From assembly GCA_024509875.1 (NCBI GenBank), contig JAMPIV010012171.1:248001-312000 (forward strand): 64,000 nt of DNA, given 5' to 3'. This DNA comes from Oreohelix idahoensis (Eukaryota; Mollusca; Gastropoda; Stylommatophora; Oreohelicidae). Position 1 is the first letter of the stretch. Each line of letters begins with the position of its first letter. Shown piece after piece: positions 10,727 to 21,030 of this stretch. Position numbers and translations under genes: made by a program. Below the pieces are notes generated by a model, which searched no databases, was not told the origin of the DNA, and saw nothing but the letters and a program-made list of their open reading frames with translations.

Positions 10727-13700
10727 TCATCCCCACTAACAACCTTACATTAGTCACCTTTCACATCTTGCGCCAGGAAGAAAGTTCTCATCCCCACTCA
10801 CAGCCTTACATTAGTCACCTCTCACCTCTTGCCCCAGGAAGTAAGTTTCTATCACCACTCACAACCTTACATTAGTCAGCTCTCACTTCTTGCCACAGAA
10901 AGTAAGTTTCTATCACCATTCACAACCTTACATTAGTCACCTTTCACCTCATGCCCCAGGAAGTAAGTTTCTATCACCACTCACAAACTTACGTTAGTCC
11001 CCTCTCACCTCTTGCCCCATGAAGAAAGTTTCTATCACCACTCACAACCTTACATTAGTCACCTCTCACTTCTTGCCCCGGAAAGTAAGTTTCTATCATC
11101 ACTCACAACCTTACATTAGTCACCTCTCACTTCTTGCCCCAGAAAGTAAGTTTCTATCACCACCACAACCTTACATAAGTCACCCTCACCTCTTGCCCCG
11201 GAAAGTAAGTTTCTATCACCACCACCACCTTACATAAGTCACCTCTCACCTCTTGCCCCGGAAAGTAAGTTTCTATCACCACCACAACCTTACATTAGTC
11301 ACCTCTCACTTCTTGCCCCGGAAAGTAAGTTTCTTTCACCACCACAACCTTACATTAGTCACCTCTCACCCCTGCCCCGGAAAGTAAGTTTCTATCACCA
11401 CCACAACCTTACATTAGTCACCTCTCACTTCTTGCCCCGGAAAGTAAGTTTCTATCACCACCACAACCTTACATTAGTCACCTCTCACCCCTGCCCCGGA
11501 AAGTAAGTTTCTATCACCACCACAACCTTACATTAGTCACCTCTCACTTCTCGCCCCGGAAAGTAAGTTTCTATCACCACCACCACCTTACATTAGTCAC
11601 TTCTCACCTCTTGCCCCGGAAAGTAAGTTTCTATCACCACCACAACCTTACATAAGTCACCCTCACCCCTGCCCCGGAAAATAAGTTTCTATCACCACCA
11701 CCACCTTACATTAGTCACTTCTCACCTCTTGCCCCGGAAAGTAAGTTTCTATCACCACTCACAACCTTACATAAGTCACCTCTCACTTCTTGCCCCGGAA
11801 AGTAAGTTTATATCACCACCACATCCTTACATTAGTCACCTCTCACCCCTGCCCCGGAAAGTAAGTTTCTATCACCATCACAACCTTACATAAGTCACCA
11901 TCACCCCTGCCCCGGAAAGTAAGTTTCTATCACAACGACCACCTTACATTAGTCACTTCTCACCTCTTGCCCCGGAAAGTAAGTTTCTATCACCACTCAC
12001 AACCTTACATTAGTCACCTCTCACTTCTTGCCCCGGAAAGTAAGTTTCTATCACCACCACAACCTTACATTAGTCACCTCTCACTTCTTGCCCCGGAAAG
12101 TAAGTTTCTATCACCACCACAATCTTACATTAGTCACCTCTCCCTTCTCGCCCCGGAAAGTAAGTTTCTATCACCACCACCACCTTACATTAGTCACCTC
12201 TCACTTCTTGCCCCGGAAAGTACGTTTCTATCACCACCACCACCTTACATTAGTCACTTCTCACCTCTTGCCCCGGAAAGTAAATTTCTATCACCACCAC
12301 AACCTTACATTAGTCACCTCTCACCTCTTGTCACAGAAAGTACGTTTCTATCACCACCACAACCTTACATTAGTCACCTCTCACTTCCTGCCTCAGAAAG
12401 TAAGTTTCTATCACCATTCACAACCTTACATTAGTCACCTTTCACCTCATGCCCCAGGAAGTAAGTTTCTATCACCACTCACAAACTTACGTTAGTCCCC
12501 TCTCACCTCTTGCCCCATGAAGAAAGTTTCTATCACCACTCACAACCTTACATTAGTCACCTCTCACTTCTTGCCCCGGAAAGTAAGTTTCTATCATCAC
12601 TCACAACCTTACATTAGTCACCTCTCACTTCTTGCCCCAGAAAGTAAGTTTCTATCACCACCACAACCTTACATAAGTCACCCTCACCTCTTGCCCCGGA
12701 AAGTAAGTTTCTATCACCACCACCACCTTACATAAGTCACCTCTCACCTCTTGCCCCGGAAAGTAAGTTTCTATCACCACCACAACCTTACATTAGTCAC
12801 CTCTCACTTCTTGCCCCGGAAAGTAAGTTTCTATCACCACCACAACCTTACATTAGTCACCTCTCACCCCTGCCCCGGAAAGTAAGTTTCTATCACCACC
12901 ACAACCTTACATTAGTCACCTCTCACTTCTCGCCCCGGAAAGTAAGTTTCTATCACCACCACCACCTTACATTAGTCACCTCTCACTTCTTGCCCCGGAA
13001 AGTAAGTTTCTATCACCACCATTACCTTACATTAGTCACTTCTCACCTCTTGCCCCGGAAAGTAAGTTTCTATCACCACCACAACCTTACATAAGTCACC
13101 CTCACCCCTGCCCCGGAAAATAAGTTTCTATCACCACCACCACCTTACATTAGTCACTTCTCACCTCTTGCCCCGGAAAGTAAGTTTCTATCACCACTCA
13201 CAACCTTACATAAGTCACCTCTCACTTCTTGCCCCGGAAAGTAAGTTTATATCACCACCACATCCTTACATTAGTCACCTCTCACCCCTGCCCCGGAAAG
13301 TAAGTTTCTATCACCATCACAACCTTACATAAGTCACCATCACCCCTGCCCCGGAAAGTAAGTTTCTATCACAACGACCACCTTACATTAGTCACTTCTC
13401 ACCTCTTGCCCCGGAAAGTAAGTTTCTATCACCACTCACAACCTTACATTAGTCACCTCTCACTTCTTGCCCCGGAAAGTAAGTTTCTATCACCACCACA
13501 ACCTTACATTAGTCACCTCTCACTTCTTGCCCCGGAAAGTAAGTTTCTATCACCACCACAATCTTACATTAGTCACCTCTCCCTTCTCGCCCCGGAAAGT
13601 AAGTTTCTATCACCACCACCACCTTACATTAGTCACCTCTCACTTCTTGCCCCGGAAAGTACGTTTCTATCACCACCACCACCTTACATTAGTCACTTCT

Positions 13701-14078
13701 CACCTCTTGCCCCGGAAAGTAAGTTTCTATCACCACCACAACCTTACATTAGTCACCTCTCACCTCTTGTCACAGAAAGTACGTTTCTATCACCACCACC
13801 ACCTTACATTAGTCACCTCTCACCTCTTGCCCCGGAAAGTAAGTTTCTATCACCACCACAACCTTACATTAGTCACCTCTCACCTCTTGCCCCGGAAAGT
13901 AAGTTTCTATCACCACTCACAACCTTACATTAGTCACCTCTCACCTCTTGCCCCGGAAAGTAAGTTTCTATCACCACTCACAACCTTACATTAGTCACCT
14001 CTCACCTCATGCCCCAGGAAGTAAGTTTCTATCACCACTCACAACCTTACATTAGTCACCTCTCACCTCTTGCCACTG
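10727..14078 (+). repeat. 60-bp satellite array (about 55 units)
   Basis: The tandem unit is 60 bp, 61-62 bp when it contains CACTCAC instead of CACCAC and 57-59 bp where a few bases are missing. Each unit carries ACCTTACATTAGTCACC, TCTCACTTCTTGCCCC and GGAAAGTAAGTTTCTATC. Because 60 is divisible by three, short spurious frames arise (for example 11967-12434 and 13406-13994). The array continues the segment at 922-1333 and ends near 14078 in unique sequence. Confidence 0.95.
10896..13832 (+). repeat. Higher-order duplication in 60-bp satellite
   Basis: A block of about 25 units starting near 10896 is repeated from near 12394. The odd unit containing ACAAACTTACGTTAGTCCCC followed by CATGAAGAAAG appears at about 10981 and 12480, an offset of 1498 bp. 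Further along the offset falls to 1439 bp, so the second copy has lost one unit. Private mutations are shared unit by unit, which points to one recent segmental duplication. Confidence 0.85.
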
Positions 14079-16737
14079 GAAGCAGTCGTTCTATTCGTTC
14101 TCTGACACACCAGAAACGTCCCAGAACCACTCGGGGCACACAGTTGACCTAGTTCTACATAACATACAATGATCTAGCCATTTAAGTCCTAACCAATCAA
14201 ACCACGTCATTTAAACGAGAGACCTACACTGATCATCGAGTCTCCCCGGATCTCCCTCTCAATATCCAGGACAATCTTGGGCGGCCAGACGGTTTCATGT
14301 GTCTCCATCATGCGGGGTCCGTTCTCATAAGTCATGCTCTGTCAGTGTCAAATATAAAGGTTAAGGTAGACCTCTAGTAGATACTGCCGTATGGGAGTTA
14401 ACTGTTAAAAACCCCATTATTCTAGGTCCAGATTCGAAATATATTCAAGGGAGAAAAGTAGAGTAAGGTGAGAACTCGACGAACTACCAGCAAGTCATCA
14501 TTAGTCTTGATCGGCTGATAAATGATTATACTGAGATGATGATGCCACTGTACAATGATAGGTCTATATTCCGTGATGAGAAATCAGCTTGAGGATTCTC
14601 TGGTAGAGTAAAGTGCAGAATCGTCGCTGAACATAGCGCGGCTTATATGGTAACAACCTCTTAGAATGGAGGTAAAAGAAGCTACTGCTGCCTTAAGATG
14701 CTGTCTGAAATATCATTAGCTTGGGACATTATTGTATCAGGCTCACGATATGCTTCAAAATGTCCAAAGAGGATGGCTCCTGCATTGTGACAAGTCCTTT
14801 ATTCAGTCCTTACATTTTCCTGTGACATACTTTAACCTTCTCCTGTCCCCTTTTTTCTCTTCTTTCTCAACTGCTTCTTATCGTACTTATTCGCCTCATC
14901 GACAAGGGTTACCTTGCCCGATCTTGTCACTCTATCCGGTTGACCTGACTGCTAGACATGTTTTTATTCCTTTGTGGCCTGTCGACTTGTTTGGTTAAAT
15001 CACGCGACTCATTGTGAAAGCCAGACGGATTAAGATGTTCGTCAATTCCCTAGATTGCGTAACAAACTTCTGGCCAGACAAAATATGTGTTTAATTGTGG
15101 TAACTCAAATTCGTCATGTGAAATAACACCCTGCTAATTGCAATAAACATCGTGGGATGAGCATGACCATATGAAAACAGAAGGCATTTTAAGATAACAG
15201 GGTAATTTTAAAATACCGCAAGTTCATATTATTTGGTAGACAGGGATGACAGAAGATAACAATCTCCATAGAAATTAAGGTGCGGAACATGATATAATCA
15301 CTTCCGATGGCTTTGTTGTAATAACTAATTATGAGAATGTAACATCTGGTAGAAATTTAACAGACGTAATAATTAGGATAGATCGGTGATGTAGTGATTT
15401 TAGTAAACATGACAGTTAACATGGAAGTGACAAGATCTTATATGGTCGTGGAGTATGTTCAGAAGATTTTGAAAATAACGTGTAAGGGGAATACCTTATG
15501 TGTCATGTAGCAATGCTCAACATGAAGATGGGGAAACAACTACCAATATCATTCGCCTTGCTTAAGGTTGACTTGGTATTGAATGCTAAACTAAGCTCTT
15601 TCTGTTTGTATCTTTCCGCAACCGTGTGCGTGGAAGCAAAAATTTCGCTTATAACCTAGAGCAGTGTAAGACACTTCACTTCACTTCCACTTTTCTTTCA
15701 ATGAGAAATCATAGACATCAGGAACGCGTAATAATAAGAACCCCAGTACAGAACAGGCCAGAGGACTGGAAGTGAATTCTAAAATTAGAAAAGACTAACT
15801 AAACAGTCGTCACTTTGCGCCTCCGTTCCTACTTCAAGTGCACCTAGTTAAACACCTAACCCTCTTGAATGTCTATGGCACCATAATTAGCTGCCTGACA
15901 CGTTACGGCTGTTTTCTGTGCAAAAATTCTGTAATGCCCGATATTGGGTTTCTGGTAAAAGTCACTATAGTCAAGGCAAGCGTCATCAAGACCAGCCCTC
16001 ATGTAGGCGGCGTCTAGCGTCGACAGCTGGCAACGTTTACCAGAAACTCAATATCGGGCAAGGGGGGGGGGGGGGGGCCTTGCTGCAAGTCACGTGCTAC
16101 TGTCACCATATTTGACTCCTGAAGAGAAGGACCAAAAACATATGGGAACCTGCAGTGTCTGAACCAGAAATCAACGACAAATCATTGTCATCACATGGCC
16201 AGATAAGTACCAAAGTACTGGCTCAGCAAATAGACTGTAAAATTTCCACCCAAATCATCCGATAATTAAAAAAAGTTGCTTGTTTGTTTTCCTTCTTAAA
16301 ATAACCAATAACTTATTATTAAACTTGTTATATGTAACTATAAATCTATAATTGAAATAATCACTAATGAGTGAATTTTATGTCTGCACCCATATGACTC
16401 AGTTAAACAAAAATACATAATGGTATAAAGCAAATCTTGAATCACATTCATCTGGGGAGCGGAGAATAATAATTTCAAAACAGCTTATTTAATCTCAGTT
16501 GTGATACTTGCCTTCCTATAGCGCTCCTGTGAGGCTCCCTGTTATAGAAGTATCATTCTTCTATTTATATCTCAGCCATGAATAACCTTGAGCGAAGGTT
16601 GATGACCTTGTGAATACCCTCATTCCTTTACTCAAAGTTTGGCCATTGTTAGACCACTATTACAGAGCAGGAGAGGCAATCTCGCGGCAGACATGAATGG
16701 AAAACCTCCATAAAGCCTCACATTTTCAGGTACTGGT
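14079..16737. other. Unique non-coding sequence
   Basis: No gene is recognised in this 2.6 kb. Short open frames (for example 14732-14998, 88 codons) have no identifiable domain. The stretch holds a small imperfect inverted repeat with an adjoining G run near 15934-16077, annotated separately. Confidence 0.55.
15933..16077. repeat. Imperfect inverted repeat with G16 run
   Basis: TGCCCGATATTGGGTTTCTG near 15934 reappears inverted near 16036-16060 with few mismatches. The arms are about 25 bp and enclose roughly 75 bp. A run of 16 G follows at 16062-16077. This could be a small MITE-like element or a foldback; I see no clear target duplication. Confidence 0.6.
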
Positions 16738-18287
16738 CTGTCATCTTGTCAACAGTTCCACATCTGTCATCTTGTCATCAGTTCCACATCTGTCATCTTG
16801 TCATCAGTTCCACATCTGTCATCTTGTCATCAGTTCCACATCTGTCATCTTGTCAACAGTTCCACATCTGTCATCTTGTCATCAGTTCCACATCTGTCAT
16901 CTTGTCAACAGTTCCACATCTGTCATCTTGTCAACAGTTCCACATCTGTCATCTTGTCAACAGTTCCACGTCTGTCATCTTGTCAACAGTTCCACATCTG
17001 TCATCTTGTCATCAGTTCTACATTTGTCATCTTGTCAACAGTCCCACATCTGTCATCTTGTCATTAGTTCCACATCTGTCATCTTGCCAACAGTTCCACT
17101 TCTCTCATCTTGTCAACAGTTCCAAATCTGTCATCTTCTCAACAGTTCCACATCTGTCATCTTTTCATCAGTTCCACATCTGTCATCTTGTCAACAGTTC
17201 CACATCTGTCATCTTGTAAACAGTTCCCCATCTGTCATCTTGTCAACAGTTCCCCATCTGTCATCTTGTCAACAGTTCCACATCTGTCATCTTGTCAACA
17301 GTTCAACATCTGTCATCTTTTCATCAGTTCCACATCTGTCATCTTGTCAACAGTTCCACATCTGTCATCCCTGTCAACAGTTCCACATCTGTCATCTTGT
17401 CAACAGTTCCACATCTGTCATCTTGTCAACAGTTCCACATCTGTCATCTTGTCATCAGTTCCACGTCTGTCATCTTGTCAACAGTTCCACATCTGTCATC
17501 TTTTCATCAGTTCCACATCTGTCATCTTGTCAACAGTTCCACATCCGTCATCTTGTCAACAGTTCCACATCTGTCATCTTGTCAACAGTTCCACATCTGT
17601 CATCTTGTCAACAGTTCCACATCTGCCATCTTGTCAACAGTTCCACATCTGTCATCTTGTCATCAGTTCCACGTCTGTCATCTTGTCAACAGTTTCACGT
17701 CTGTCATCTTGTCAACAGTTCCACATCTGTCATCTTGTCAACAGTTCCACATCTGTCATCTTGTCATCAGTTCCACGTCTGTCATCTTGTCATCAGTTCC
17801 ACATCTGTCATCTTGTCATCAGTTCCACATCTGTCATCTTGTCAACAGTTCCACATCTGTCATCTTGTCATCAGTTCCACGTCTGTCATCTTGTCATCAG
17901 TTCCACATCTGTCATCTTGTCATCAGTCCCACATCTGTCATCTTGTCAACAGTTCCACATCTGTCATCTTGTCATCAGTTCCACATCTGTCATCTTGTCA
18001 ACAGTTTCACATCTGTCATCGTGTCATCAGTCCCACATCTGTCATCTTGTCATCAGTTCCACGTCTGTCATCTTGACAACAGTTCCACATCTGTCATCTT
18101 GTCAACAGTTCCACATCTGTCATCGTGTCATCAGTCCCACATCTGTCATCTTGTCATCAGTTCCCCGTCTGTCATCTTGACAACAGTTCCACATCTGTCA
18201 TCTTGTCATCGGTTCCACATCTGTCATCTTGTCATCAGTTCCCCATATGTCATCTTGTCATCAGTTCCACATCTGTCATCTTGTCAT
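16738..18287 (+). repeat. 26-bp minisatellite (about 60 units)
   Basis: The tandem unit is made of TGTCATCTTGTCAACAG plus TTCCACATC, 26 bp. The main variation alternates GTCAACAG with GTCATCAG. Three units equal 26 codons, so a perfect array reads as a 26-residue repeat in every frame without stops, producing long spurious frames such as 16697-18076 and 17292-18626. I reject these as genes. Confidence 0.95.
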
Positions 18288-18681
18288 GCCGTTTCGAATT
18301 TTGCACAAGTACCCATTTGGGAAAGTCTATATCTTCTCGGTTGTAATTTATTTGTTGTTGTCCATGCTTCAGAGCCGTACAATAAGACTGACGTGACATG
18401 TGAGTTGAAGATTCAGATATTAATCTTGGACTTGATTGTTATCCATATATTTCCCGATGCCACGAAAGCTCACCTAAAGTTTTGTACGAGTATTAATATT
18501 CCCATATCCCTGTCTCTTCCACTGTCTTTGTGTTTATATCTGCTAACATATTATGTACGTACATGTAAGGGGTGCCAGTGTAATCTGAATATTGTTGGTC
18601 GCATTTATTCTAATATTATTCGTTAGATGCACGTATACTATTGCTGTTTAAATAGCGCTGCTGAGCCTCTCGCTGTTTTGC

Positions 18682-19075
18682 AGCCAATACCAAGTTGAAG
18701 ACTCCTTGGTATTATCTACACTGTAGATGTAGGCTTTTTCTGTGGCTTTTCTGACATTCCGAAACGTGCTGAGTTGAAGTCATGAGCTGCAGTTTCTCCA
18801 GCTTGGCTTGCATTTAAAGGAAGTTCGTGGCATACTGTGCATTCCCCGCCAATCTAAGGGGGCTCTCCAACTATGCAGAGCTAAAATACTGTGATCTGAT
18901 TCTGGGCTCTCCCAAGGAATTATCACGTCCTGCACAAAGCCAATTCTCAGCTCCATCTGCCTATCACTGGGTTCATAGTGAGAACCTCTTTCATGCAGTC
19001 AACCAGGTCAAAGCCAAAGAATCATGTTTGAGGCTCAAGTGACGTCTCCAAGCTTAGTGTACAATGCTGGGTTCT
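18682..19075 (+). repeat. Dispersed repeat family X, copy 1
   Basis: About 390 bp align with 20149-20662. Shared landmarks include AAGTTGAAGA, ATTATCTACACT, CATTCCGAAACGTG, ATGCAGAGCTAAAATACT, TTCTGGGCTCTCCC, TGCCTATCACTGGGT and GTGCTGGGTTC-like ends. The copies are clearly diverged. I could not assign the family to a known transposon class, and no coding domain is seen. Confidence 0.75.
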
Positions 19076-19394
19076 CATCATGTTTCACCACAGAGGGAAT
19101 CCCTGAAAGTGTGTAGATGATTTCAAGAGTCAATGACGCTGTAAATAGCCTCACAGACAGAGGTTCACTTCCACATATGTATATTATAGCATTGTGCATA
19201 GCTGATGGTCATTTTAGGATGACTCCAGATATGCCTCCATGAACATATATCAAACATCATCATCATCGTCACATCATAACATTTCAGCTCCCAAAGAAAC
19301 ATAGGCCTTCACCAAACTTATGTCCCTTCTCCCTGTCGTGCAGCATCTTACCACGTCTTCTTCATCTTCTTCATGTCTGTCCGTCCATTAATCA

Positions 19395-19530
19395 ATGTTG
19401 TTTGTTGACGTTGTTGTTTGTTGACGTTGTTGTTTGTTGACGTTGTTGTTTGTTGACGTTGTTGTTAGTTGACGTTGTTGTTTGTTGACGTTGTTGTTTG
19501 TTGACGTTGTTGTTTGTTGACGTTGTTGTG
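19395..19530 (+). repeat. 16-bp tandem array (about 8 units)
   Basis: The unit GACGTTGTTGTTTGTT repeats every 16 bp. Read in reverse it gives an artefactual Gln/Asn/Thr-rich peptide, so the minus-strand frame at 19388-19573 is not a gene. Confidence 0.9.
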
Positions 19531-20077
19531 GTTTACAATTTTCTACAGGACAGGGTAACAGACCCCCATACACAACCCTCCTTAGACGCTTCTTAGGAGA
19601 TGGTAGGTTACAGTGTTCTCACTTTTTGCTCCCTGTTCGGGACTCGGTAACCCACACGTGATATATAGACATGAAAAAATCAAAATTAATAACCATCTTT
19701 AATGGTACATTCGTTAATCGGACGCTCACGTGACATATACATGTGAAAACAAATGCAACTACAGAGATCCTCATCTAAACTGAGATCTGAACAAAATAAA
19801 TTGCTAGCACTGCCAACCAAGCCTCGTACCGTTCTAACGGATATTTGAAAGAACATGACTGCTGGCCCCCCTCATGTAATGTCGTACCACACCAAAAATA
19901 GAATGTTGTCAATGGAGCTGGTAACATCATCATGTCAGACAAACTGCCACAGACACCACGTTGCAAGATCATGTGACTGTTTGCAGTAGGTTCTCTGTAA
20001 TGGTGGCTCCATGCTTCTTAAGGAACACACAGGGACAAAAAGAAGAGGGATGCTGTCGAAGAACAGTAAATGAGGTA

Positions 20078-20078
20078 G

Positions 20079-20131
<53 letters not shown>
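20078..20131 (+). repeat. GTT trinucleotide microsatellite
   Basis: About 18 GTT repeats lie just upstream of dispersed repeat family X copy 2. The poly-Gln and poly-Val readings on the two strands (19935-20162 and 19961-20149) are artefacts of this run. Confidence 0.95.
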
Positions 20132-20148
20132 GAACTCCTCGATCTTTA

Positions 20149-20662
20149 GCAGCCAATATCAAGTTGAAGATTCCTAGGTATTATCTACACTTTAGATCTA
20201 GACTTTTCCTGCCATTCCGAAACGTGTTGAGTTAAAGGCCTGAGCCCCAGTCTCTTCAGCTTCGCTGGCATTTAACGGATCATCACATCTGGTCCCAACC
20301 TACGAGGAAGAAGCGCGTGACATACTGTACATTTCCATAATAAGCAAGATAAGTGAGAGTTGAAGTGGAGGATTAGACGGACCTGCGCTCCCAATTCTTA
20401 GCCCTTTGAACATAAAGTTCGTTCGTTCTTTCGTTCCTCGCCATTCAAGGGGACTCTTCAAATATGCAGAGCTAAAATACTATACTCTGGTTCTGGGCTC
20501 TCCCTAGGAATTGTCACGTCATGCACAGAGCCACGTCTCAGCTTCCCCTGCCTATCACTGGGTCCATAGTGAGATCCTCCTGCACGAAACCAACGAGGTA
20601 GTTGCCAGAGTTAGTTCTGGAGCTCACGTGACTCCTCCAACCTCAGTGTGCTGTGCTGGGTT
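20149..20662 (+). repeat. Dispersed repeat family X, copy 2
   Basis: This is the second copy of the family at 18682-19075, in the same orientation and 1.4 kb away. It carries about 100 bp of extra sequence (roughly 20336-20443), described separately as a nested short repeat. Outside that insert the order of shared landmarks is the same. Confidence 0.75.
20336..20443 (+). repeat. Nested GTTC-tailed short repeat, copy a
   Basis: The segment is absent from the homologous position of family X copy 1. It contains CCTGCGCTCCCAATTC and CCCTTTGAACATAAAGTTCG and ends in a GTTC/TTCG run. The same string is found inverted at 62072, 62429, 62612 and 63322, so it is a small mobile family inserted into copy 2. 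Confidence 0.7.
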
Positions 20663-21030
20663 CAAAGAAAGTAAATACTAAAATAAAGGCACAACCAAGA
20701 CATGTCACGGCCATGTCCAAGTGAAAAGACAATAACTAAACAACATAGGCATGTGACGGTCATGTGACGATCATGTGACAACTACAAAACCCATTATTTT
20801 TCTCTCTTTTTTCCGCTCCTGATGGAGCATTGAGCCACCACTACAACTTGTAACCTTTCAGAAAACTAGCATCAAAACATTTTTAATGTGCTGTTACAGT
20901 GTTAGTTTCTGTTGTAATTAATTGTACATGATAAAGTTGCCAGTCTCAAGCACAGACTCATATTCGTCGTCTCGTATGACATGTCCGACGAAACAATAGA
21001 CTTATTATTTCTGTGCCGAGCTGTACATTT
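20663..21030. other. Unique non-coding spacer
   Basis: AT-rich sequence between family X and the 24-bp array. I see no gene, RNA or repeat in it. Confidence 0.5.

Noticed and set aside
11019..13994. Repeated frames of 72-175 codons
   Set aside because: Artefacts of the 60-bp satellite; identical peptides recur because the DNA is duplicated.
16738..18287. Possible CRISPR-like array
   Set aside because: Repeats are contiguous with no unique spacers, and the context is eukaryotic transposons.
16697..18626. Open frames of up to 459 codons
   Set aside because: Artefacts of the 26-bp tandem repeat, overlapping in all three plus frames.
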